Assembly (NCBI GenBank): GCA_029204225.1
Contig: CM055098.1
Span: 22,139,367 to 22,203,366, forward strand
Reading direction: 5' to 3'
Source of the DNA: Diphasiastrum complanatum
Lineage: Eukaryota; Streptophyta; Lycopodiopsida; Lycopodiales; Lycopodiaceae
DNA: 64,000 nt
In this document: piece by piece, positions 10,326 to 20,944 of the stretch
Layout of the letters: every line of letters begins with the position of its first letter
How positions within the stretch are numbered: position 1 is the first letter of the stretch
The notes under the pieces: model-generated
What the model was told of the DNA's origin: nothing
Databases searched by the model: none
What the model saw: only the letters and a program-made list of their open reading frames with translations
Translations under genes and position numbers: made by a program

Positions 10326-10829
10326 CTCTCTCTCTCAAAAGTGTGAAGGGCCAGCTCTAGGGACCTCATGGTAATGGGAAAAAAATTTGTGTTTTTTTTC
10401 CAGTCATTTCAAACGTTCGAAACGCGTTTCAAAATGGGGTCGTTTCGTACGAGTTGTTTCAAACACGTTTTAGCGTTTGAAACACGTTTCGATGAAAGAT
10501 TGCACAAGAGGGTATTTTGTCAAAAATTTGAGGCACTGGTCATGACCCCTAATGGATATCTCAAATTTACAAAATCGGAAACCCTAAAAGCTATTTCTCT
10601 ATTCTAAAAATATATTAGTGAATTTGTTGATACTAATTAACCCAATTTCATGTGATTACTTGAAAGGTAATTAATAATATTACCTATGAACCTCGGACGA
10701 TGCCACATGAAAGGTTAATTCAATTGTTAATCTTCCCTAGCTAATCAATAATCCTTTTTTGATTATATGGGTCAATTTTTTAAGAGGTAACAAAGAAAAT
10801 CGTTGGATAATTCATTTAGGTGAATGTGT
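10326..10829. other. AT-rich spacer with dense GTTTCAAA/TTTGAAAC palindromic motifs
   Basis: 10395-10500 is crowded with CGTTCGAAACG, GTTTCAAA, CGTTTGAAACACG and related inverted motifs, suggestive of a small MITE-like relic. No coding signal. Confidence 0.45.
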
Positions 10830-12070
10830 TGGGACATTAAAAGTATTAAGTTACGTTGATGCAACACATATTTTTGACTTTCAAGATTTTCGAAGTTCTT
10901 CTTTAAAACTTCTCATAGGCCATATCTGAACTAATATGACATCTATTGGAGACTCGTGTAGTTTCCTATTAAAAGGGAGAGAAGTGGGTGGATAGAAAGT
11001 TATCTACAAGAAACATCTATGCATTGATTCTAGGAGGAATCCATAATATATATAGATGAAGGACCTATTCTATAATCAAAATCGATAGGATATTCTTGGA
11101 ATCTTCTAAGGATTGTGGTTGATATCTAGTTAGAAGATGCATGGGAAGGAAAATTAGAAAACATTTTTATAGTAGAAAAGTTAGAGATTGCGAATCCGAT
11201 TGATTTGTATCAAAACTAGAGACTTCTATTACAAGAAGTGGTTTGTTGAAACTAGTTCCTTGCAGGTTGTGATCAGCTTGATCTTAATAAGAACTAAGAT
11301 TCGTGAGAAGTTGATGGCAAGGAGAAATTACCTCTTAATGGTATATTCTTTTGAAATAATCTCCAAAAGAAATTTTGGTTACAAAATAGTACTCTTTGAG
11401 AAATATTCTCTCTTAGAGTTAACTAAGTTACAGGATTCTCAAGTTAACTATGTAGTGAATCATTGTGGGATCATGATTACTTTGCACAAATTCTTAATCC
11501 TGTGGATCCACAATGTATTCCTTGGACTGAGTTTATATGCATGCATAAACTAGTCGATAAAACATAGGCATATTGATGAGAATTGTTTGGAGACAATTAC
11601 TCGCTGGTTAATCAAATATCTCGATGAGAATTACTTATTGACCTATGGGGGATTTAGAATCAAAAGTGAATGTGGTGTTAATATTGGGCCCACACCTAAA
11701 CGTTCAAATATTTCTAAATCGGGTACAACTAACCAAATCAGGAGCGTTACTTCTGAGTTAGTTGGTTTAAATTATAGAGTATATCACTCAGTGATACTAT
11801 AGTTTATTTGTATTGCTTATAAGTCACAACCTTTATGAGTCATTTTTGGATTCATTTAAAGGGTTACGTGCCCTTGCCATTGGAAGCTTCCTTTTTAGGG
11901 CTTCCTTTAGGCTATAAGTAGGGAATCAATGTCATTTGTTATTCAGCTGATGATATTGATCTCTCTCTTTAGTCTCCTTAATCTCTCTTTCCTGCTTTCT
12001 AGAGTTAAGTCTTGCTTATGTGATGCTTTCATAGCTTAGCTCTAGATCAGTCATGGTTGTACTCTTACCT
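10830..12070 (+). repeat. Putative copia-type 5' LTR (boundaries uncertain)
   Basis: AT-rich, non-coding sequence ending directly at a copia primer-binding site (12071). A possible start is TGTTGGGACATT near 10827. No second copy lies in the window, so the call rests on the primer-binding site alone. Frames within it show no homology. Confidence 0.4.
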
Positions 12071-12082
12071 TGGTATCAGAGC
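12071..12082 (+). other. Primer-binding site (tRNA-iMet type)
   Basis: TGGTATCAGAGC, complementary to the 3' end of plant initiator-Met tRNA and standard in Ty1/copia. No copia coding follows within 330 bp; after it comes leader-like sequence with a T-run near 12146 and then a LINE fragment. Confidence 0.8.
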
Positions 12083-12411
12083 ACTTTCCTGATTGCTGAA
12101 TTTCAAATCTGATTTTCTAATTGGGCGCCCATTTTCCTTGCTGATTTTTTTTTTTTCCTCTCTTTGCTGAGGGCTTTCATCCATTTGCTACAGCAACATT
12201 CAACATAGTTTGGAGAAGGACCGAGCACTCAGCTAACCCAAGTAGCCGGCTACGGGACAAGTGCCCGACTAATTAGTCAATGATGGGTCACGTCCCGGTC
12301 ACAACCAAATACAGTAAATCTAATTAATTGTACACTAATTACAATATCACATTTAAAGCTTATACAACTGAATCAGACTGAACCTAATTTTCAACTTACA
12401 CCCCCCCTGGT

Positions 12412-12758
12412 ATGATGTCGAGTGTCGCTCTCTTCATCACCTTGTCACCCATGCTCGTACTCATGATCCTCACCTTCTCCGCTCCGCCCGACGCTCCTAC
12501 CATCGCGCACTCCGCCGGAAAAAGCGTGCCTATGATGACTCTGAAGGAAAGTGCCTTGTTGACCTTCTCTTCAGTTCCTCCTCAGGCGCCTTTTGGTGTG
12601 AGTTTATCCCTCATGCCCCACCACCCCTCCTGGATGACCTCCGCATATGGACCGAGTACGCTACCAACCTATATACCATACCCACTAACACACCCATTGC
12701 TATCTCCCCGCGTCCCTCTGATTTCACCTTCTTCACCTCTGACATGGTGTCAAAATTT
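12412..12758 (+). pseudogene. LINE endonuclease-RT linker fragment (left part of a split LINE)
   Basis: Reads HLVTHARTHDPHLLRSARRS, RALRRKKRAYDDSEGKCLVD, SGAFWCEFIPHAPPPLLDD and RIWTEYATNLYTIPTNTPIA, ending DFTFFTSDMVSKFV, a good match to the linker on the minus strand at 1397-1740. It stops at the copia LTR; RT of the same LINE type resumes at 17345 on the far side. Ends in copia insertion or deletion rather than a natural end. Confidence 0.8.
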
Positions 12759-13135
12759 GTGATACAAATTCTAGATGGAGTTACTAGTCCTACTAGCACT
12801 CACACAAAACCAAGCATAGAGAGAATTCAGATCATAGGAGAATTGAATGGAATGGTTGTGGTGGGGCGCCAACCTTCTTATATAGTTTCTCTAATGATTG
12901 ATAAAAGCTAATGAGCCTAAAGTAAATAGCAAAATAGCAAAAGTTATTTACTAATAATACTACCTATATATGAAGTTCTAAGTACTAAATAGATCCTAAT
13001 CTATTTGTAGTGCGCCCACCTACATGCATAGGCTTTAAAAAACGAATTACTATAAATAGAATGGCCCCTAAAAATAGCACGCAAGCATGGCCAAACTATC
13101 ATTAAGGGGTGTCAAATAAACATTAATTCCTAACA
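12755..13135 (-). repeat. Copia 3' LTR
   Basis: Minus sense begins TGTTAGGAATTAATG at 13135, directly after the polypurine tract AAGGGGGAG (13144-13136). A TATATAAGAAGG box lies near 12885-12873 (minus sense). The far end is near 12755 where LINE sequence stops; the exact terminal dinucleotide is not certain. Confidence 0.7.
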
Positions 13136-13732
13136 CTCCCCCTTAATGTTTACTTTGTTATCTATTACTCCTAGAAGTTCTCTAAACTTCTGAAATTTTT
13201 CTTTGCCAAGACCTTTGGTAAAGATATCTGCGACTTGTTCTTCCGTAGGGCAATAGATAAGCTCCACTTCATCACTTTCATTTTTCTCTCTAATGAAGTG
13301 TTGTTGTACTTCAATATGCTTTGTCCTGCTATGAAAAACTGGATTTTTCGCCAATTTAATACAACTCTAATTGTCACATTGAAGTACCATAGGTGAATCT
13401 TGTACCATATGTAGATCATGTAGAATCCTTCGCAACCATATTGCTTCACATGTTGCACTCATAGTAGCTCGATATTCTGCCTCTGTAGATGATAAAGCAA
13501 TAGTATGTTGCTTCTTTGAACTCCAAGAGATAGCACCAGAACCAAGACTAAAAACATAACCTGTAGTAGATCTTCGATCTAAAACATCTCCAGCCCAATC
13601 AGCATCCACATATCCCTGTAATTTCATATCATCTTGTCTACCATAGAGAATACCAAATCTCAAAGTGCCCTGGATAAATCTGAGTATTCGCTTAGCAGCT
13701 TTCCAATGAATCTGCTTAGGTTTAGCCATAAA
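13130..13732 (-). pseudogene. Copia RNase H
   Basis: RNase H at the end of copia pol. Visible: KQIHWKAAKRILRFIQGTL, GYVDADWAGDVLDRRSTTGY (first catalytic Asp), SSTEAEYRA (catalytic Glu), then after a frame break LVLQCDN-type residues, KHIEVQQHFIREK and VADIFTKGLG. A stop near 13367 (TAG for the Gln/Arg after CDN) separates the two parts. Directly followed by the polypurine tract and LTR. Confidence 0.88.
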
Positions 13733-14537
13733 CTAACTAACCATACTCACAGCATAAGCAGTATCTGGTCTAGTTAGATAGATTAAGCTTCCAACTAGCT
13801 TTCTATATAACGTCTCATCTACATCCTGATCTTCCTCAGCTTTAGTAAGCTTACATCCACTATCATATGGTGTAGATAGCTTGCACTCTGACATATTGAA
13901 CTTTTCAAGAATTTCATGAGCATACTTAGATTGAGAAATTAATAGTCCCTGTGCTACTCTCCATACCTTAATCCCAAGAAAATATTGTAGTGAACCAAGA
14001 TCTTTCATATCAAATTCTGATGACAGATCTTTCTTGATTCCCTGAATCATACTATGATCTGATCCTGTAATAATAAGATCATCCACGTACATCACTACAA
14101 TAACAATATGATTATTCCTTACCAAAACATAAAGTGTATGCTCCGAACTACTTCTCTGAAAGCCAAGCTCCTCAAAGTATGTGTCAATCCTCATGTACCA
14201 CACCCTAGGTGCTTGCTTAAGTCCATATAGTGCCTTGTCTAACCTGCAAACCTTGTCTTCATGTCCTGCTACTATGTATCCCTCTGGCTGCACTCTTTAC
14301 ATCCATTTGTTGAATATCCCATCCAAACTGAGCTGCCAATGATAAAACAGTCCTCATAGTAGTAGACTTAGCAACTGGTGCAAAAGTTTCCTCATAGTCA
14401 ATTCCTTCCTGTTGAGCATAACCTTTTGTCACCAATCTTGCCTTATGTTTATCTATAGAACCATCTGATTTGTACTTAGTCCTATAGATCCACTTGCATC
14501 CAATGGCCTTTTTACCTGTAGGTAGCTGAACAAGTCT
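13733..14537 (-). pseudogene. Copia reverse transcriptase
   Basis: From 14537 the frame reads RLVQLPTGKKAIGCKWIY, KARLVTKGYAQQEGIDYEET and APVAKSTTMRTVLSLAA, ending QQMDVK. A deletion of roughly 14 codons with a frame change then leads to VQPEGYIVAGHEDKVCRLDK, ALYGLKQAPRVWY and the catalytic YVDDLIITG. RT is otherwise well preserved. The upstream stop at 14540-14538 is in the NETW position. Confidence 0.9.
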
Positions 14538-15719
14538 CTAAGTCTCGTTCTTCATGATTGAGTCGTACTCCTCATCCATAACTTTCCTCCAAATATCCTC
14601 TTTTTCAGCCTCTCTGAAAGTAGATGGATCCTTGGTCTCTAATACTGTAGCCATATATGCAAAATGTACATCCCCATCTTCATGATGATCCTCTTGTCGA
14701 ACCTCTTGTTGATCTTGATCTTCATGTTGCTTTTCAAGTCTAGTTGATCTCCTAGTTCCATGTGTACTAGACTGTCCCTGTTCCATAATAACACTATCCT
14801 TGATAGTTTCATAGTACCACCTAGGCAATCTTCTAGCTTCTGATGTAGGATGCTTCCTGCTTGGTGAAGTAGGAGGTGAATAGATATCCCATATACTTGA
14901 CCTCTCCTTCCTCTTTCCTATCTCAACCAAAGACACTTTAGGTTCTTGAATTGGCATAGGCGATACATGTGTCAATTCAGGTTCCTGTAATAACTCGTCA
15001 CATAATATAGGGATTCCACCATCTTGATCTTTATCAAAATATATCTCTATATCTTTATGAGTTGCCTCCTCATCAAAGATTACATCCCTATTTATGATTA
15101 ACCAAGATACACACTTGGTCGCCTTAGAATCCAATTTGCTCCTTGAATCCTTAGGTATGTGAGAATAAGCAATACTTCCAAACACTCTCAAATGACTTAC
15201 ATCTGGCTTCTTACCCGTGTAAGCTTCCTCAAGAGTTCAATTCTCTACAACCTTTGTAGGACTTCGATTCAAAAGATCCATCGTCTTAACTGCTTCACCC
15301 CAAAACATATTTGGAAGATTTTTACTCTTGAGCATATTCCTCGCAGTTTCCACTATGGACCGGTTCTTTCTTTCCGCAACTCCATTTTGTTGAGGTGTGT
15401 CCATATTTGCAAATTGTCTCTTTATACCATGATCCTTGCAAAACACCTGAAATTCCGTAGAAAGATACTCTCCCCCTTTGTCCGAGCGAAGTATCTTAAT
15501 TTGTCTATCCGTTTCTTTCTCCACCTGTGTCTTGAACCATGTGAAATATTTGAAAGCTTCACCCTTATCCTTCAAAAGATAGATCCATGTCGTCCTAGAA
15601 TAGTCATCCACAAACACCATAAAGTAACTTGCTCCCCCATAAGATTGAGTCTTCATAGGACCACACAAATCTGTATGAACAAGATCTAGAACATTTTTCG
15701 CCCAGAATGTACTAGGCAA
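14538..15719 (-). pseudogene. Copia integrase and post-integrase region
   Basis: DDE integrase: LVHTDLCGPM (first Asp), FVDDYSRTTWIYLLKDKGEA, ILRSDKGGEY (second Asp), and PQQNGVAERKNRSIVE (Glu). A TGA at 15239-15237 falls in VEN-stop-TLEEAYTGKKP, where an Arg is expected; the frame reopens at once as SHLRVFGSIAYSHIPKDSR. The rest up to KNET is the variable spacer before RT. Upstream of 15719 the zinc-finger end (CEGCVLGRHH) is visible in an adjacent frame. Confidence 0.9.
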
Positions 15720-15947
15720 AAATTTATTTATATGATGCCTGCCTAAGACACAGCCCTCACAAACCTTGTGAAACGACTTGAGGTAGACCTATAACCATGT
15801 AAATTTCCTCAAGACTTGTAGACTTTTGTAATTCAGATGTCCATACCTCTCGTGCCATAACTTACTCAATGCCCGCAACACTTGCATGATGATCCACCAC
15901 CTGAGCTTGAAGTTTATACAACCGCCCTGCAAGTATGCCTTCAGCTA

Positions 15948-17057
15948 CTACTTCATCATTTTTCCTCTTGATGAGACACCGTTGTTCATCAAATTGCACC
16001 ACCATGTGTTGCTTTGCAATAGCTGATACTGAGAGCAAGTTTTTCTTGATTGAAAATTAGATAGCCAGTCTCGCCTAGGTGTCATGTGCTTAGAAGCTCC
16101 TGAATCAACAAACCAATAGTCTTCTTCCTTCGAGAAGGCACTACCAGAAGATGTCGATGCCGAAAACAACTCATAATCTTCAAGATCTAAAGCACTCAAT
16201 TTTGCATTAGAAGTTTCTTCATCTTCAGCAAAATTTCCATCCTGCTTTTTCTTGAACTTGTTGTGCCAGCACTCCTTTGCATAATGTCTTGATTTTCCGC
16301 AAATGAAGCAGTTTCCTTTTCGAACCACTTTCTTTCCATCTTCTGACCGATTTGATTGATTCTCCTCCATATCTTGCTGCTTTTTCTTCTTCTTCTTCCC
16401 GTTGCCACCCTTCTTGGAACTTTGCTCTTGCTTCTTTGCCAGGCATGCCTGTTCCTTGAAATCGTCGCTGTTGACAATATTTTGTCGTCTCGTTTCTTCC
16501 TGTAGTAAGATGGCATTTAGCTCATCAAAAGAAGGCCTCGTTTCTCTTAACGATAGCATCATTACAAAGTTCTGATAGGCCAAAGGTAGACTATTAAGTA
16601 CAATAATGGATACCAATACTGAATCTTGAACACTTTCTCCAACTGCAATAAGTAGCCCTCTCAGATCTTTCACTCGAGTAAAGTAGTCCGTTACCGATTC
16701 ACCTGTACTCATCTTCAACGTGTGAAGCTTATTAATCAAGAACAAGATCCGTGATTGATTTACCGTGTCATACAAGTTCTTCAGTATATCCCAAGCCTCC
16801 TTGGGTCTAGCAGCATCTCTGATATGAGGTATAATCATATCTTTAACTGATAAGTTGATGATATGATGAGCTTTTCTTCTACGTTTCTGATACTCCCACA
16901 ACTCTCTGTCAGTGGTAGGAGGTATCTCAACACCTGTGACGATCTCCCAATATTCTCTATCTTGGAGAATATTCTGCATCTTGAACTTCCATATACTGTA
17001 GTTCGTTCCATCTAGATTGCTAGATTCTGGCAACACAACGTCGTTCAATCCTGCCAT
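15948..17057 (-). pseudogene. Copia gag with CCHC knuckle and protease start
   Basis: The best start is the ATG at 17057-17055 (MAGLNDVVLPESSNLDGTNY). Gag of the UBN2 type: SIWKFKMQNILQDREYW, KEAWDILKNLYDTVNQSR, LLQEETRRQ. The CCHC knuckle is CFICGKSRHYAKEC, preceded by a lysine-rich run. Protease follows with WFVDSGASKHM, the catalytic DSG. After WLSNFQ the frame shifts across a deletion; the missing middle of the protease domain explains the non-homologous tail down to 15948. Confidence 0.9.
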
Positions 17058-17344
17058 TATACTGATCTTTATAGCCTGATTTTTTGGCAATCAGTGTCTC
17101 TTTTAGTTCAATTAAGATTTCCTTCAAAAATCAGTAACCAAAACCTCTGCAAAAAGAGTAGCAAACAGATCTGAATTCAATCTTTTAGTGACCTGCCTCA
17201 GTAGCTATCTGTCCTGCAGCAACCTGTCTAAGTAACGATCTGTCCAGCAGTGATCTGACAGCAGTCTGACAGCGATCTGTAATCCGAAACAGCAATTCTT
17301 CAACAATCCTGAAATCAGAAAACAATCCCTGCAACCGGTGAGTT

Positions 17345-18430
17345 CAGTCTGCAGTGAGTTCAGAGGCAGAATCCAGGAGATTACATGCATTGGGACAGGC
17401 AGGTTTCCGCTCTCATTATTCTACTACTGACCATATCTTCACACTTCGAGCTTTGATTGAGGAAGCTAAGTACAGGAAGGAGAGGGTTTACTGTTGTTTT
17501 GTGGACTTCAGGAAAGCCTTTGACTCTGTACCACGCTCCCTGCTCATTCAGAGACTTCACGACCTTGGCTTCTCCACGGATATTGTTCTAGCAGTGATGG
17601 CTCTTTATGAGCGGGTCCTGGGATGTTTCCGACACGGCAGTGGCATCTCTGATCACATGGAGCACCATTGGGGTGAAACAGGGGTGTTCCCTTTCACCGG
17701 TTCTTTTTGGATTGTACATTGACGAGTTAGAGCGAGCCATCTCACAGTGTGGCGGAGCTGGTTGTAGACTCGGCACCATTTTAATTGCTATTCTCCTCTA
17801 TGCGGATGATGTGGTATTAGTATCTACGACCAGGGAGGGATTACAGAGGCAGCTAGATTGTTTACAGGGATTTTGTACCAAGTCGGGATTGGGGGTGAAC
17901 ACTACGAAGACCAAGGTTATGGACTTCAACACTTCTCGAGCTTTCATGCAACACCAGGAGCTCACCCTAGATGGATAGGCCTTAGAGGTAGTTTCCTCTT
18001 ATACTTATTTGGGGATACTCTTTTCTGGTCCTACCTTCAGCATGCGACAGGCAGCCACCACCCGACTTGGGAAGGGGCATTCCTCCCTTGTTCAGCTTGA
18101 GCGGTTCTGTTTCAGGAAGTTCATCCGAGATGCTCGCAGTGAGTGTAGACTTTTTGATACTATTGTCACCCCCACAGCCTTGTATGCAGCAGAGACATGG
18201 TGTACCGGTCTTCCCTCATCACATTGGGCTAGCATTTCACGCTTACAGGCCACCATGTTAGCTTGTATGATTCGGGCGAAGCCCTTGGTTCCACATGAGA
18301 TCCTTCTTGCAGAGTTTGTCGTTCCACCCATTCAGATAGATGCCGCTTTCCAGCTTATTGTATACATTCAGAGAGTTCAGGCTCTACCAGATGCAGATAT
18401 GCGGTATACACAGACATCACTTGCTTCCTC
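17345..18430 (+). pseudogene. LINE reverse transcriptase (right part of the split LINE)
   Basis: Begins QSAVSSEAESRRLHALGQAG, then VYCCFVDFRKAFDSVPRS (motif A), GVKQGCSLSPVLFGLYIDEL (motif B) after a frame change near 17690, and AILLYADDVVLVSTTREG with intact YADD. The downstream part reads LERFCFRKFIRDARSECRLF, YAAETWCTGLPSSHWASIS and ARKPLVPHE-like sequence, ending near VQALPDADMRYT. It is the better preserved relative of the RT at 408-1293. The RT N-terminus is missing at the copia junction. Confidence 0.88.
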
Positions 18431-18551
18431 ATACTTGCAATTAGAAGTCAATCTGAATCTGATTTTTCCATTTGCATGTGCAAGTACTAGTCCATGCATG
18501 TTGCATGCATGCCTCAAGAATTCTTCAGATTGCTTGCATGTTTCCACAGCT

Positions 18552-18632
18552 GCTTGCATATTGATTGCATGTCACTACAGTTGCTTGCATGTTGATTGCA
18601 TGTCACTGTATTTGCTTGCATGTTGCTGATTT
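18552..18632. repeat. 31-bp tandem repeat, about 2.6 copies
   Basis: Units GCTTGCATxTTGATTGCATG + TCACTxxxxTT start at 18552, 18583 and 18614 (partial). The region from 18470 on is rich in TTGCATG/CATGCATG motifs. Confidence 0.9.
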
Positions 18633-18799
18633 TGATCTATTTTGAGTTGTAGAAGACCATCGAGGATTCCTAGGTTGGTAAACCTCGATTTAACGATCCT
18701 TTCTATCTCTATTTTTTCAATCCTATAACAACACTCCCTTCATGACCAGGGCTATCGACTGTCGTGGTTATCTCAGGCATCCCACTTCCTTCTTGAGTC

Positions 18800-19010
18800 A
18801 TTTGGTATCTCCATTACAGCGCTCCCATAGTTTGACGATGAGCATCGTTCTTTGCATCTCCACGTTGTCCATGAACCTTCACATGGGCTACTTGTCCTTC
18901 ATACTGCCAGCCGCTCTCTTCATCGTACACTCCGTCGTAAAAAACGGACATATGAAGAACAAGAAGGAAAACACCTTGTTGATTCCCACAAGAGTACGAG
19001 TTGTAGCATG
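18800..19010 (+). pseudogene. LINE linker fragment
   Basis: Reads SLHLHVVHEPSHGLLVLHTA, then RSLHRTLRRKKRTYEEQEGK and HLVDSHKSTSC, homologous to the linker at 12430-12545 and 1740-1640. It sits downstream of the RT at 17345-18430, so it is a separate LINE insertion or a rearranged piece. Confidence 0.7.
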
Positions 19011-20580
19011 AACCACATAACCAACAGTCTAACAAACAACTAGACTCCCCCAAACCGATATCCACCTTGGATACTACAGTAGCTTGAGCATAGAACTTAG
19101 TAGCAATCCTCAATACTGAACATGTCTCTAGATGGGAGGGGTGAGAGTAAAGATATACTCTCCATGACGCTATCCTCCATACAACATGGAGATTCTCTAT
19201 TCAGAAGCATCCTCTTCCATGCATAGCTACAGTATCCAAATATAGACGTCATTGTTTCATGAACCGTAGTTCAAAACGACCAAATCATTCGAAGCCAGTT
19301 CATCGAACTAGATTTCCATTTGAACTAGAAAAAGAAAAAAGCCCAATTTGTCATCGATTATTGATTCTAATACTTTATCACCATTACTGTAATTTGTGTT
19401 TGAAATTCTATGACTTTCGGCCCACTATCGATTCACGAAGTTGGACTTTGGCATTTTTCTTTGATAGAGAGAGGAGCAATGTGGTCAGTACTAACTAGTA
19501 TGGTGTATTCATCATTCGTGTTTGTTCAATTGCATAAGTTTTTGCTTACAGCTCAAATTGCTCACTGCTACCAAAGGTAACCAGACTACAAGTCTCGGCA
19601 CTAAAATTTCAATGCGCAAACATGTAGACAGATCAATGCACATGTCAAAAACACAATAGTTACTACTAGTAGTACATGAAGTGTTGTAAGTAGTATTCAA
19701 AACCTATTTTATAAGAACTTAGCACTAAAAAGAACCAAAAGAGAGCGGGAAAAAAACGGGTCACATTGTTTTCTAATTCGAACCAGCTAGGACCGATTCA
19801 AACTAGATGAATTAGCCCAATGACCAATTTCAATCGGCTGGAAACTATGATAGACATCATGCACAACCACTCTTGCATGAGACAGGAACTGAATCAGATA
19901 GGAACCAAGACATGTTCTGGGTTAAGGGCTACCTTACGGTTTAGGACAAGCCTAATGCCAACTACACATATTTATGGACTTACATTCTTCCCCCCTTATT
20001 TTAAATCTGACCTTAGAATGAAAAATGAGAAAGAAATCCTTTAACAAATCAGCTTGCTCCTAAGAATCCTCATCACTAGAACGTCCTTTACAATGAACCA
20101 AAAGTTTGATTACCAGGTGATTTTTCAATCGCCTATAATGGTATTCAGAATCTCTTCAGGTTCTAAAGAAGTTTTCTAAAAGATATCTTTGAGGAGATGG
20201 TCTTCCAATGCCAAGGTATCCCCTTCATGTAGTTGAGTTTTAGTCGATTCGCATGAAATACCAATTGCCCTCTTGACACTCGCAGGAAGATCTAACTAAC
20301 AAGCTAATAAAGATTCCATTCAAAATAGTTGGTGCATGGCCTTGCATGCTCAGCAGTAAAAAAGATATTGACTGCAAAGGTTGTAGGTCAATATTGTTTA
20401 AGCTCTGACATGGAGATTTCAACACATTTTTTGTATTGGCTTGGGGGCAATTTCTGATCAGTTGATTTGAACTCAAACTATGCTACCTTTTTAATCGAAA
20501 ATAACCAATCATAAAAAGCTAAAATGGATAATATATGCCTTTTTTTTTAATGTCGGTCTGAGCTGACATTCTAAACATAC
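19011..20580. other. Mostly non-coding interval
   Basis: No secure gene. The minus strand at 19100-19030 reads KVDIGLGESS followed by a GGGGGAG purine run, possibly the end of a copia RNase H and its polypurine tract, but this is weak. 19250-19330 and 19760-19830 contain GAACCG/GGTTCG-like motifs. Confidence 0.4.
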
Positions 20581-20944
20581 CTGCACTGGTAATTGTTGGA
20601 TTCTTGAAGCCAATTCACGAGCTGTTTGCTCTTCAAAATTCTGCACGTCTGATGGCAGAAAGGATGGGAAAATTGACTCTTGGAATCCTTTTAGAACTGT
20701 TGATGCCACTACCTTCAAAAGTGAAGCTCGATTTTTTTGCATAAGCCCTCTCTTTGCTACAAAATGCCGAATCCTTCTACGGCAATCTTTAGCATGTGCT
20801 TTCTCTCCTCTATATGATGAGGCCGTATATAGATGAGATGAACCTACTAAACAGGAGGTCCGAACATTTGCTTTATTTTTCTGCTTAAGCGAACATTTTG
20901 TATGCATTTCGTGAGCATCGGTAATCCTAAACGTCACATCCACG
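20581..20944 (-). CDS. Candidate host exon, function unknown
   Basis: A 364-bp open stretch that ends at a strong splice donor (minus sense CCAGTGCAG then GTATGTTTAG, junction at 20581/20580), with a possible acceptor (ATTGTGTAG) at 20945. The encoded peptide is not retroelement-like: RKDC-type basic residues (HAKDCRRRIRHFVAKRGLM), then LLKVVASTVLKGFQESIFPS and a helical FEEQTARELASRIQQLPVQ. I do not recognise the family. No other exon of the same gene is secure nearby; a 5' exon would be expected to the right (21000-22140). Could also be chance openness. Confidence 0.35.

Larger units (their letters stand above)
12755..17340 (-). mobile_element. Near-complete Ty1/copia retrotransposon (5' LTR lost), inside a LINE
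   Basis: Minus-strand order: gag (17057-16060), protease, GAG-pre-integrase, integrase, RT, RNase H, polypurine tract, 3' LTR. Most of pol is open. Visible lesions: a deletion between the protease active site and the KNLLSVSAIA segment (near 16050), a TGA at 15237, a TAG at 14540-14538 where the family has Trp, and a small deletion between DVK and VQPEGY (near 14295). Both stops are transition-type changes as expected from decay of methylated DNA. 17058-17340 is leader-like, with no primer-binding site or LTR, so the 5' end is missing. Confidence 0.9.

Noticed and set aside
15159-15689. 176-codon plus-strand open frame
   Set aside because: Antisense to copia integrase.
18552-18632. CRISPR-like regularly spaced repeat
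   Set aside because: Contiguous tandem units without unique spacers, in plant DNA.
19030-19113. Copia RNase H end plus polypurine tract on the minus strand
   Set aside because: Only KVDIGLGESS and a G-run support it; too little to annotate as an element.
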